This document shows, piece after piece, positions 47,362 through 56,500 of a stretch of 62,311 bases of DNA; position 1 is the first letter of the stretch; each line of letters starts with the position of its first letter. The position numbers were made by a program, and so were the translations under genes. Origin of the DNA: JAXMBX01 sp046349635 (lineage in GTDB: Bacteria; Planctomycetota; Planctomycetia; Planctomycetales; Planctomycetaceae). The notes beneath the pieces are model-generated. The model had not been told where the DNA came from. It saw only the letters and a program-made list of their open reading frames with translations, and ran no database searches. The stretch spans positions 1 to 62,311 of the forward strand of contig JAXMBX010000029.1 in assembly GCA_046349635.1 (NCBI GenBank), written 5' to 3'.

Positions 47362-48447
47362 TTACTGATGCGGAGTACCGGCTTCGGCAATCCGCTTGAG
47401 GATCTGATTGAGACGGGTTCCTGCGACTCCGGGCTCGGACTCTCCCCAGTTCGCACCCGCCGCGACGACGACCAGGTTCAGGCTCGGGAAAATGGCCGAG
47501 GAGTTTCCCCGGACGCCCAGTGACATCACCGTGTCTTTGGGGGCATCGGGCCAGTTCAAGGTCTGGGGATGTTTTCCCCCGGTGTCGTTAAACCACCAGT
47601 TGAAACCGTAAATTCCCGGTCCGGCTTTCGTGAAGTGATTCGATTCTCCGCCGTACGTTCCGATTTTCAGGTAGTCGTTCGTTTTCGCGGAACTGCTGTT
47701 CGGCAGGTCCCGGGGAACCTGGGGACGCATATTGTCATCGAAATAAGAGCGAGGCAGCAGTTGCACGCCGTTCCAGTTCCCCTTGTTCAACCAAAACCAG
47801 TCGATCCTCGCGAAATCCCGGACCGAGGCCCGCATGCGGCGATTCGATTTGCGGAAGTCGAATCCATCCTGCAGGTGGAGCGCGCCGAAGCGGTGCGGAT
47901 CGTGAAAGACTTTTTCAGGCTCTCCCTGAAACACTTTATCGAAGAGCGTTTTCTGGTAAAGCTGGATCGCGAAGTCGTTGTAAGCCCAGGCTTTTCCGGG
48001 TTCTTCCGGACGGGCATAGCCACTGGTCATGCTCGCGAGGTGCCGGAACGTCATGCCGCGGTCTTTCGGAAGGAGGTCCCAACCAAAATCCGCAATGGGC
48101 TGGTCGAAACTTTTGATCTTTCCTTCCTTCAGCGCGAACATCAGCAACGTCGACAAGACCGGCTTCGCGGAGGAAGCCCAGTCCCCTTTTTCCGACTGGT
48201 TTCCCCACGCCTTGACGACATATCCATTCTTGATGATGCACCCTCGGGAGCCTAGTTCTGTGGCGATTCCTTGCAGCTTGCCGGGGTCCAGGCGAAGTTC
48301 CTCCGGCGTGCGAACCGCCCACTCTTCCTGGGGGAAGACGATCTCTTCCGCACGGAGGAGACCGGGGATCACCAAGACGAGTATCAGGAACCATGTCTGA
48401 GACCACGGTTGCCAGAGATTTTGTATGTTCCGTTGCAATGGGGACAT
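47362..48447 (-). CDS. Exported serine hydrolase of the beta-lactamase/class C family
   Basis: About 361 residues. Start chosen at the second ATG of an ATGATG (48447), six bases after GGAG; the longer frame starts at 48471. The N terminus has a membrane helix (WFLILVLVIPGLLRA), so it is exported. The SxxK active-site motif is probably SSAK in GDWASSAKPVLSTLL, with Tyr in AYNDFAIQL as the YxN-like second motif. The usual third HxG/KTG motif is unclear (LGVRGNSSAIFPS). Members include esterases, beta-lactamases and penicillin-binding-like enzymes; this could be a carbohydrate or aryl esterase. It lies between the dehydrogenase and the pectate lyase fusion. Confidence 0.85.
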   Translation of the reverse strand: MSPLQRNIQNLWQPWSQTWFLILVLVIPGLLRAEEIVFPQEEWAVRTPEELRLDPGKLQGIATELGSRGCIIKNGYVVKAWGNQSEKGDWASSAKPVLSTLLMFALKEGKIKSFDQPIADFGWDLLPKDRGMTFRHLASMTSGYARPEEPGKAWAYNDFAIQLYQKTLFDKVFQGEPEKVFHDPHRFGALHLQDGFDFRKSNRRMRASVRDFARIDWFWLNKGNWNGVQLLPRSYFDDNMRPQVPRDLPNSSSAKTNDYLKIGTYGGESNHFTKAGPGIYGFNWWFNDTGGKHPQTLNWPDAPKDTVMSLGVRGNSSAIFPSLNLVVVAAGANWGESEPGVAGTRLNQILKRIAEAGTPHQ

Positions 48448-48457
48448 CATCAACTCC

Positions 48458-49546
48458 TTAGAGGGCTTCAATGACCGCCTGGGTCACTTCCGTGGTTTTA
48501 TTCGAACCTCCCAGGTCGGGGGTCCGACAATCCTTTTCCGCCAGCATTCGCGCGACCCCTTCTTCAATTTTTCGGCCGATCTTGATCGCCTCCGCATCAC
48601 CGTGCCGTTTGCCGAGCCAATCGAACATCATCGCCGCGGAGAGAATCATGGCGATCGGATTGGCGACGTTCTTTCCCGCCAATTGCGGAGCGGTTCCGTG
48701 CGACGGCTGGAACATTCCATGCTCGTCGCCGATTTCCGCAGAGGGGGCCATTCCGAGTCCGCCGACGAGTCCCGCCCCCAGGTCGGAGAGGATGTCCCCA
48801 AACTGGTTCTCGCAGACGAGGACGTCGAAATCCTCCGGATTTTGCACCAGGTACAGGCTCATCGCGTCCACGTACACGGCATCCGTGGCGATGTCGGGAT
48901 AACCGGCGGCCACGTCGTGAAATACTTTGCGGAAGAAGGCGAAACTGCGGAACACGTTGGCCTTGTCCACGCAGGTGACATGCGGACGTCCATCGGAGGG
49001 GCGACCATTCCGGCCCGCCGCCAGTTGGAAGGCCGTCTTGACGACATCTTCCGTCCCGCGCCGGGTAATCACGAGGGTGTCAGTGGCGACTTCATCACCC
49101 ACGATCCCGCCCCCCCCGTAGGAGGCGAACAGTCCTTCCAGATTTTCACGGAGAATGATCATGTCGATTCCCGCCCCGGAGTCGCGCAGGACGCTCTCGA
49201 CGCCGGGGTACAGCTTGACGGGACGGATCGCGGAGTGCAGCTTCATTCCCCGCCGCAGTTTCATCATCATTTCGGCCTGCACTTCGGTTCCATCCGGCTT
49301 GCGCACCGTGGGGAGGCCGATCGCCGCGAGCAACACCGCGTCCGCGGCGACACAGGCGTTGTAGACTTCTTCGGGGAGTGTGATGCCGGTCCGTGCGTAA
49401 ACTCCGGCACCCGCTTCATGTGAACGGAATTCGACCTGCGGCCCGGAATATTTCTTCAGGACTTTTTCGACGACCTGCAGGGCGGCCAGCATGACTTCCG
49501 GCCCGATTCCATCGCCGGGAAGCACCGCGACGTGATAACTTCGCAT
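48458..49546 (-). CDS. Isocitrate/isopropylmalate dehydrogenase family protein (tartrate/D-malate-type rather than LeuB)
   Basis: A 362-residue metal- and NAD-dependent beta-decarboxylating dehydrogenase. It has AVLPGDGIGPEVM at the N terminus and the cofactor/substrate loop CVDKANVFRSF plus VYVDAMSLYLVQNPEDFDV. The key active-site segment reads LRENLEGLFASYGGG, whereas canonical LeuB has the RELTGGIYFG type. It is therefore closer to tartrate, D-malate or homoisocitrate-type enzymes, and its setting with sugar-acid transport agrees. Its stop TAAGGAG supplies the ribosome site of the serine hydrolase downstream, showing tight coupling. Substrate unproven. Confidence 0.92.
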   Translation of the reverse strand: MRSYHVAVLPGDGIGPEVMLAALQVVEKVLKKYSGPQVEFRSHEAGAGVYARTGITLPEEVYNACVAADAVLLAAIGLPTVRKPDGTEVQAEMMMKLRRGMKLHSAIRPVKLYPGVESVLRDSGAGIDMIILRENLEGLFASYGGGGIVGDEVATDTLVITRRGTEDVVKTAFQLAAGRNGRPSDGRPHVTCVDKANVFRSFAFFRKVFHDVAAGYPDIATDAVYVDAMSLYLVQNPEDFDVLVCENQFGDILSDLGAGLVGGLGMAPSAEIGDEHGMFQPSHGTAPQLAGKNVANPIAMILSAAMMFDWLGKRHGDAEAIKIGRKIEEGVARMLAEKDCRTPDLGGSNKTTEVTQAVIEAL

Positions 49547-49572
49547 CGAGTTCTCTTACCTCTTCTCTCTGG

Positions 49573-50232
49573 TTAAAACTGTTCGATTGCAATTGCCCGG
49601 ACCGGGCTGCCGTCGCCGTCCGCAATCTTGAGGGGAAGGGCGATCAATTCCACTTCGTCCTGATGCAACTCGTTCAGATGCGCCAGTCCTTCAATGATCA
49701 AAACGTTCCCTCGAAATAATGTCTGATGCACTTCCGTCAACTCCCGCATGTTGTTGACGTCCGCCACCGAGGGAGGCTCCACCCCCACGAGGGCGACCTG
49801 TTTCTCCACGAGCCAGCGGGCCAACTCCGGGGAGATGCGCGGGAGCTCATCCCGGTAGGCGGGCGTGCCGTGCAGCCGGTGCCAGTCGGTTCTCAGCAAC
49901 AAGCGGTCCCCCGCCTGAATGCGGTCGTGCCACGGCTTGAGTCGTTCGACGGTTATCAGTTCACGCGAAGCGACCGGGGTCAGGTTTATGACCTTCGCCG
50001 GTCCACAGCAGATCTCCAGTGCCTGCTGGTCAATGCACCGCCCGTCGTTGAGGAAATGTCGCGGTGCGTCCATGTGCGTCCCGGCGTGGGAATACAGCGA
50101 CAGGGTGGTCGCATTCCAGCCATGTTCAGCGATCGTGTTGGCGGGGGTAATAGAGACCTTCCGCATGGTGTTGTCGATCTTCAACGACAGATCCACGATC
50201 CGCCGATTGGGTTGCATGGGGGTGGTGTTCAT
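49573..50232 (-). CDS. Cyclase family protein (kynurenine formamidase-like metal-dependent hydrolase)
   Basis: A 219-residue metal-dependent hydrolase of the cyclase superfamily (PF04199). The signature HAGTHMDAPRHF (HxGTHxDxPxH) places zinc or manganese ligands near residue 49, with LLLRTDWHRLHG and VGVEPPSVAD also typical. The family hydrolyses amides or lactones, including kynurenine formamidase and lactonases of sugar metabolism. It overlaps the preceding oxidoreductase by 4 bases (ATGA) and is 26 bases from the dehydrogenase, so it belongs to the operon; a lactonase role in sugar-acid breakdown is plausible. Confidence 0.9.
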   Translation of the reverse strand: MNTTPMQPNRRIVDLSLKIDNTMRKVSITPANTIAEHGWNATTLSLYSHAGTHMDAPRHFLNDGRCIDQQALEICCGPAKVINLTPVASRELITVERLKPWHDRIQAGDRLLLRTDWHRLHGTPAYRDELPRISPELARWLVEKQVALVGVEPPSVADVNNMRELTEVHQTLFRGNVLIIEGLAHLNELHQDEVELIALPLKIADGDGSPVRAIAIEQF

Positions 50233-51266
50233 TGGATTTCCCCAATCCTGACGGGACGGTTTTCAGCGGCGGAACGGTACACCGCTTCCTGGACTTCCAG
50301 GGTTCGCAGATATTTCCGGCCTGAAGTTTCGAACTCTCCTCCAAGCAGCAGTTGCTCAATGAAGTGGCGTTGCACCGCATGCACGCAATCCCCGGCGTAG
50401 CTCCGCTGTTCCCAGAAGTAAGTGTGTTCCTTTTCGGGGTATCCCAGGGATTGCAGCGTGATCCGCCCGTCCGGGTAGAGTCGCAGGCTCCCGCCGTTTC
50501 CTTCGATCAGCAACTCGCCGAAGGTCAGCCGGGGATCCGCGGCGGTCCCTTCGTTGTAGCGGTTGGCGTCCCAGACGCCGACGGCCCCGTTGGCAAAGCG
50601 GAACGTCAACAGTCCCGCATCTTCGCCGCGAATTCCTGCATTCAGGCGCCGCAGGATGGCATAGGTCTCGTTGATTTCCCCACCCAGGAACCGAAACGTG
50701 TCGATGATGTGGACGCCCGTTTCAAACACCAGGAAACGGGGCATCTCCCGGAAATAGGGCTGGCGCGCCAGGTAAGCATCCGCCCCCCAGCCATCCCCCG
50801 GTCGAGAACGAAAGTGAAGGCTGTGCAATTGATCGCCGATTACCCCCGACTCGATCAAGCGTTTCATTTCCCGATGCCAGGGCTGGAACCGGAAATTTTC
50901 ATGCACCATCAACGGTACACCCGCCTGCTCCGCGGATTCGACCAGCCTTCGGCAGGCATCGAAGTCTGGGGCCAGGGGTTTCTGGCAGATGACCGCGATT
51001 CCCCGTTTCGCCGCCAGTTCCACCAGTTCCCCGTGCGTTTCCGAGCGAGTAATGATATCGACGAAATCCGGCTGGAGTTTCTCAATCGCCTCTTCCGCGC
51101 GTGTGAATGTCTCTCCGATTCCGAATTCCTGCGCTCTCTCTTCAGCGCGCTGCGGATCCACGTCGCACAGGCCCGCGATTTCGACTTCGGGGATGCGTGC
51201 CCAAGCTTCCAGGTGAAACTGGCTGAAATAACCCGCTCCGATGCAGACGCCGCGTAACTGTTTCAT
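50229..51266 (-). CDS. Gfo/Idh/MocA family NAD(P)-dependent oxidoreductase (operon member)
   Basis: A 345-residue cytoplasmic sugar dehydrogenase. The start at 51266 is chosen because it gives MKQLRGVCIGAGYFSQFH with the Rossmann glycine motif and overlaps the MFS stop by 4 bases (ATGA); the longer frame from 51374 runs inside the transporter gene. The EKP-like motif is VICQKPLAP near residue 97, with HENFRFQPWH and ETGVHIIDTFRFL in the substrate domain. Probably oxidises the transported sugar or sugar acid, the second step of the inferred pathway. Confidence 0.93.
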   Translation of the reverse strand: MKQLRGVCIGAGYFSQFHLEAWARIPEVEIAGLCDVDPQRAEERAQEFGIGETFTRAEEAIEKLQPDFVDIITRSETHGELVELAAKRGIAVICQKPLAPDFDACRRLVESAEQAGVPLMVHENFRFQPWHREMKRLIESGVIGDQLHSLHFRSRPGDGWGADAYLARQPYFREMPRFLVFETGVHIIDTFRFLGGEINETYAILRRLNAGIRGEDAGLLTFRFANGAVGVWDANRYNEGTAADPRLTFGELLIEGNGGSLRLYPDGRITLQSLGYPEKEHTYFWEQRSYAGDCVHAVQRHFIEQLLLGGEFETSGRKYLRTLEVQEAVYRSAAENRPVRIGEIQ

Positions 51267-52528
51267 GGCGATGCCTCGAGTTTTGGACGAGGATCGATTT
51301 TCAGCCACAGCAGGACGGCGAGGACATTCAAACCCGCCCCGATATAGAAATAGGGGAGGTTGGACCCGGTCCATTTCAACAGGTAAGGGAATGCCAGCGA
51401 GGTCAAGAATGAGCCCAGGTTCCCCGCCATGTTCATTGTCCCGGAAATTACGCCCGATTTTTTCCCTCCCAGGTCGATGCAGCAGGCCCAGGAAGGAGAA
51501 ATCGTCATGTCCGCTCCAAACACCGCCAGGCTAAACCAGACGATGGAAGCCAAGGGAGTCTGTGCCGTCGCGCTGACAACCAATCCCACGGCGGCCAGGA
51601 CAAATCCGATGATGGCGGGGATGCGCCGAGAGAGTGTCCAGCGGCCACTCTGATAAATGCGATCGACCATCCAACCGGAGGTCCAGTTGGCAAAGGCCGC
51701 ACAGATCAGGGGGACCGCCGAATACCATCCGGCCTCGACCCCACTCAGTTGATACTTTTCCTTCAAGTGCGGAAACAGCCAGGTGAGGCAGAAGAAGAAC
51801 GTGAAGTTGGAGCAAAAGTATTGCAGCGAGATCCATCCGAGTTGCCGCATTTCACCCGGGCTGAGCAACACCTTGGCGGAGAGGGGGTTTTCACTGGAGC
51901 GAATTTCAGGCTGCCGATGGGCCAGGATGTAATTCAACTCCTCGGGAGAGATTCCCCGGTGCTGCATCGGATCGTCTCGAAACCACCAGAGCCAGACGGC
52001 AGCCCAGGCAAAGCCGATGACCATCAGCAACACGAAACTTCCCCGCCAGCCGCAGGTCTGGATCAGCCCGGGCATCACGACCAGGGCTAATGCGCCTCCG
52101 ACGCGCGATCCGGAGAAGTTGATCCCCTGCAAGATCCCCCGTTCCTTGAGAGGGATCCAGGAATAGGTGGCCCTTGCAATCCCCGGAAATGCTCCCGCTT
52201 CTCCCGCTCCAAATAGAAATCGCGTGAGCAGGAGCACCACCAGGTTTCCGGCGGCTGCGGTCAATCCCGTGAAGAACGACCAGAAGACGACAATCCCCGT
52301 CAGGACTCCTCGCGGTCCGAAGCGGTCCGCCAGCCAGCCTGAGGGGGTCTGAAACAGAGCATATCCCAATGCAAACGTCGACAACACAAAGCCCATTTGC
52401 TCATTGCTGAGATGCAGATCCCGGGCGATATCCTCCTTGGCGGCGGAAATGCAGATCCGGTCGATGTACAGCAGCACCGACAAGGCGAACGTCGCGGCGA
52501 TAAACAGGAACCGGCAGGGAACGCGCAT
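51263..52528 (-). CDS. MFS transporter of the anion:cation symporter (hexuronate/aldonate) type
   Basis: A 421-residue inner-membrane transporter with twelve predicted helices. It resembles ExuT/GudP-type anion:cation symporters: AAKEDIARDLHLSNEQMG, FQTPSGWLADRFGPRGVL (family motif A), LTRFLFGAGEAGAFPG and ATYSWIPLKERGILQGI, plus ISPSWACCIDLGGKKSGV. It is the first gene of the leftward operon and divergent from the LysR regulator, 104 bases to that regulator's likely start. It should import a sugar acid such as galacturonate, glucarate or galactonate; which one cannot be told. Confidence 0.92.
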   Translation of the reverse strand: MRVPCRFLFIAATFALSVLLYIDRICISAAKEDIARDLHLSNEQMGFVLSTFALGYALFQTPSGWLADRFGPRGVLTGIVVFWSFFTGLTAAAGNLVVLLLTRFLFGAGEAGAFPGIARATYSWIPLKERGILQGINFSGSRVGGALALVVMPGLIQTCGWRGSFVLLMVIGFAWAAVWLWWFRDDPMQHRGISPEELNYILAHRQPEIRSSENPLSAKVLLSPGEMRQLGWISLQYFCSNFTFFFCLTWLFPHLKEKYQLSGVEAGWYSAVPLICAAFANWTSGWMVDRIYQSGRWTLSRRIPAIIGFVLAAVGLVVSATAQTPLASIVWFSLAVFGADMTISPSWACCIDLGGKKSGVISGTMNMAGNLGSFLTSLAFPYLLKWTGSNLPYFYIGAGLNVLAVLLWLKIDPRPKLEASP

Positions 52529-52610
52529 GCTTCTTCCGTAGCAATCAAATCACACCCGGGAAGGCCTTATGGTAAACCGTTTCAAACTTCACTACTATAA
52601 AACAAAAACG

Positions 52611-52620
52611 AATGATCATT
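52611..52620. promoter_or_regulatory. Perfect 10-bp palindrome in the LysR/MFS divergent region
   Basis: AATGATCATT reads the same on both strands. It lies between the transporter start (52528) and the likely LysR start (52633), where a LysR-type regulator would normally bind its own divergent promoter. It overlaps an alternative LysR start at 52612. Operator function is inferred only. Confidence 0.35.
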
Positions 52621-52632
52621 AGGAATATCCGA

Positions 52633-53571
52633 ATGAACGACGTTCCGGGGCATAAAGCCAATCAACTGACCATCCAGCAGATCCGCTCATTCTGCCGCGT
52701 CTTCGAACGGCAAAGTTATGCGGCCGCGGCGCGCGACCTGCACCTGGCCGTCCCCACGGTGTGGGAGCATCTCAAGGGGGTGGAGGAGCGGTATGGAGTC
52801 AGGTTCTTTGTCCGGCAGGGACGGAGGATTGTTCCCAGTCCGGCGGCGGAAACCTTGCACGCGGCCCTGCTGCCGTTATTGACCGCATTGGACTCCACCT
52901 TTGACCTCGTCACCCAGCCTGCCGGTCCCGCCATCCTCACGGTCGCGTGCGGCATGCGGATGCTCCTGGAGGATCTCGGCGCTCCCCTGCGCGAGTTTCA
53001 TGCGGAGTTCCCGGCCGTGCAACTCCGCCTGCTGCATGCCGATCTCCACGTGGCGCAACGATGGGTTCTAGATGGGACCGTCGATCTCGCCTTGGTTCTG
53101 GAACCGGATCCCAAGCGTCTCCACCCGCAGGTTGTCAGTTCGGCTGCCTATGCCAACAGTTACCTGGCGGTTTTCCCCAAACGCCATCCGCTGGCGAAAG
53201 AACCACGCGTGGGGTTGAAAGAGGTCGTCGCCCATCCTCTGATTCTGGGGCACACGGGAACGTCCTCACGGCAGATGTTTGATTTCGCCTTGCACCGGCT
53301 GGGAATCGACCGGAGTCCCCAGGTGGTGATGGAAACCGATAATGCCGCCTTCACAATTTCCTGCGTCCACGCCGGCCTGGGGGTCGGGATCATTGCAGGG
53401 CGCCCCGGTCAAAGTCTCACCAAGGGGCTGCTGACTCGCAATCTCGGACAGGAACTCGGAGAAGGACGGGTCATTTTCCTCTGGAAGCGGGGACGTCAAT
53501 TCACGGCGATGCAGACGCAATTCATGGACCTGATTCGGCAGTCCGTCTCCGAGGCACCATCGTCACCGTGA
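52633..53571 (+). CDS. LysR family transcriptional regulator
   Basis: A 312-residue LysR-type regulator; the ATG at 52633 is preferred (TTAGGA nine bases upstream) over the ATG at 52612. The N-terminal helix-turn-helix spans LTIQQIRSFCRVFERQSYAAAARDLH and AVPTVWEHLKGVEERYG, read here in pieces; the ligand-binding domain follows (LHADLHVAQRWVLDG, CVHAGLGVGIIAG). It is divergent from the MFS transporter, the classical arrangement for a regulator that controls the neighbouring sugar-acid operon in response to its substrate. Confidence 0.93.
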   Translation: MNDVPGHKANQLTIQQIRSFCRVFERQSYAAAARDLHLAVPTVWEHLKGVEERYGVRFFVRQGRRIVPSPAAETLHAALLPLLTALDSTFDLVTQPAGPAILTVACGMRMLLEDLGAPLREFHAEFPAVQLRLLHADLHVAQRWVLDGTVDLALVLEPDPKRLHPQVVSSAAYANSYLAVFPKRHPLAKEPRVGLKEVVAHPLILGHTGTSSRQMFDFALHRLGIDRSPQVVMETDNAAFTISCVHAGLGVGIIAGRPGQSLTKGLLTRNLGQELGEGRVIFLWKRGRQFTAMQTQFMDLIRQSVSEAPSSP

Positions 53572-53577
53572 GGATGG

Positions 53578-56500
53578 TCACGGTCCGGAAACCGGTTGTT
53601 CCGATGTCGGAATCAGGGTCAGTTGCCGTTCATGTCCCCGATCGGTGATCCACTGAATGACGGAGAAGAAGACCGGCGTCAGGAAGATGCCAAACAGCGT
53701 CACCCCCAACATCCCCGTGAAAACCGCGATTCCCAGCGTGCGGCGCATTTCGGCACCCGCCCCTTCACCCACCATCAACGGGACCACGCCCAGAATGAAC
53801 GCCAGGGAGGTCATGACGATCGGCCGCAGACGCAACTGACAGGCTTCCAGCGTGGCGGTCTTGATATCCGCCCCGGCCAGATGCCGCGTCCGGGCAAATT
53901 CAACGATCAGAATCGCGTTCTTGCAGGCCAGGCCCACGAGCACGACGAACCCGATCTGCGTGAAGATGTTGATATCCAGGCTTGCCATCCAGACTCCGAC
54001 GACGGAGCAGAGGAGGCACATCGGGACCACCAGAATCACCGCCAGGGGGAGGGACCAGCTTTCGTATTGGGCTGCCAGGACGAGGAAGACCAACACCACC
54101 GCCAGCACAAACGCGAACATCGCGGTGTTACCCGCCTCGAGTTGCAGGAGTGCGAGTTCGGTCCATTCCGTCCGCATGGAAGGGAGCAGGTTCTCATGCG
54201 CGACGTGTTCCATCCGTTCAATCACCTGCCCGGAACTGGTTCCCTGGGCCGCGTTGACGTTCACCACGGCAGCCGGATAGAGGTTGTACCGGGTGAGCAT
54301 CACCGGGCCGCTCTTCTGCTGGACTTCCGCGAAGGCCCCGAGCGGGACCATTTTGCCGTGATCGTTGCGAATCTGCAGCCGTTTCAGGTCTTCCACATTC
54401 ATCCGGAATTTGGCATCGGCCTGCACATTCACCTGCCAGGTCCGCCCAAAGCGGTTGAAGTCGTTGACATACAGCGACCCGAAATACACCTGCAATGTCT
54501 CGAACACGTCCGCCATCGAGAGTCCCATTGTCTTCGCGGCATAGCGGTCGATATCGAGGAACAGCCAGGCGGTATCCGCCCGGAAACTGCAGAACAGTCC
54601 CGCCAGCCCGGGGGTGGAGGAACCTTGATCGACGATCTTCTGCCCCACACTCTGCAATGCGGCCAGTCCGTTGTCTCCGCGGTCCTCGACGACGATCTTG
54701 AAACCGCCCGCGGTTCCCAGTCCTTCCACCGGCGGAGCACCGAACACATCAATGAGCCCATCGGGAACTTCCTTCTCGACGAGCGTTTTCAGTTCGGCGG
54801 AAATCTCGTCCGCGCTCAATCCATGACCGGTCCGATGATGAAAGTCCTTCAGCATCACATAAATGGTGCCGTAGTTCGGCGAGTTTGCCCCCAGCACGAC
54901 CGATTGGCCTGCAATCGCGAGCGTGTGTCCCACTCCTGCGGTTTTGCCGACCAGCTCTTCCAGCCGTTGCATCACCTGGCTGGTCCTGTCCAGGGAAGCG
55001 GAGTCGGGCAGCCGGACGTTAACGAGCAGATAACCTTTGTCCTGCGCGGGGATGAAGCCCGTGGGGGTGGTCTCGAACATTACGTAGGTGCCGTACAACA
55101 GCCCGCCATAGATCAACAGCACCGGGACACTGGCCCAGAGCAGCACCCGCACCAGCCCGACATATCCTCGCGTCATCGCGGAGAAAATCTGGTTGAACAG
55201 CTTGAAGAAGCGGCTCAAGAGCCAGTTCACCGTTCGTGACAGCAGCCAGGCGATCACTCCGCCGACAATCGCACCGAGGTAGGGGAGACACGCCTGATAG
55301 GCCCCAGCGGCCGGAACCCAGTGATGTTCCACACCCCAGGCCCAGGCCGTCGCCGCAAAGGAATAACCGATCCAGCCTCCGGCGATCACCAGTCCCGGAC
55401 GGGGGAGGGCGTCCCCATGCCCACTTGTTTTGGGCTTCAGCAACAGGACCGACAACGCCGGGCTGAGGGTCAGCGAGTTGAACGCCGAGATCAGTGTGGA
55501 AATGGCAATTGTCAAAGCGAACTGCCGGAAGAATTGTCCCACGATCCCGGAGATGAACGCACAGGGGATAAAGACCGCACTCAAGACGAGACCGACGGCC
55601 ACGACAGGGCCGGAGACCTCCTGCATCGCCTGGATCGTGGCGTCGCGGGGGGACATCCCATGCTCAATGTGGTGTTCGACGGCCTCCACTACGACGATCG
55701 CATCATCGACGACGATCCCGATTGCCAGGACCAGCCCGAACAGGGTCAGGGAATTCAGGCTGAACCCGGCGACCGCCATCGCGGCGAACGTCCCAATAAT
55801 GGCCACGGGGACGGCGACGAGCGGAATGACCGCCGCCCGCCACCCTTGCAGGAAGATCAACACGACCACCGCGACGAGAATGACGGCGTCGCGCAGCGCG
55901 TGAAAGACTTCATTGACCGACTCCTGAATAAACGGCGTCGTGTCGTAAACGATGGAATATTGCACCCCTTGCGGAAACCGGGCCTTCAGTTCCTCCATTT
56001 TCAGGCGGACTTGTTGGGCGGTTTGCAGGGCATTCGAGCCGGGCAACTGATAGACCGACAACGCCACGGAAGGCTGGGAGTCGAGCGTGCAAAGCTGATC
56101 GTATGCCAGCGCACCCAGTTCCGAGCGGGCGACGTCCCGCATGCGGCTCACGCGGCCGTCGGCGTCGGAGCGAAGAATCATTTCGTCAAACTGGGTTGAA
56201 TCCGAAAGCCGCCCCAATGTGCTCATCGTGTATTGAAACACTTGCCCCGACGGGGCGGGGGGTTGGCCGATCTGTCCCGCTGCAACTTGTGTGTTTTGCT
56301 GCGTCACGGCCGAAACGACGTCCGACGCCGCCAGTTGCCGGGCCGCCATCTTGTCCGGATCGACCCAGATCCGCATGCTGTAGTCCCGTTGCCCCATGAA
56401 CGAGATGTCGCCGACGCCGGGCAACCGGGAGAGTTCATCCCGCAACTGGATCGTCGCATAGTTGCTCAGATACAGGTTGTCGCGTGACCCGTCCGGAGAG

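Noticed and set aside
45097..47523. 808-residue plus-strand frame
   Set aside because: Antisense shadow of the pectate-lyase fusion, whose domains and signal peptide are clear on the minus strand.
53596..55239. 547-residue plus-strand frame
   Set aside because: Antisense shadow of the RND pump; compositionally His/Gln/Arg-biased with no family.
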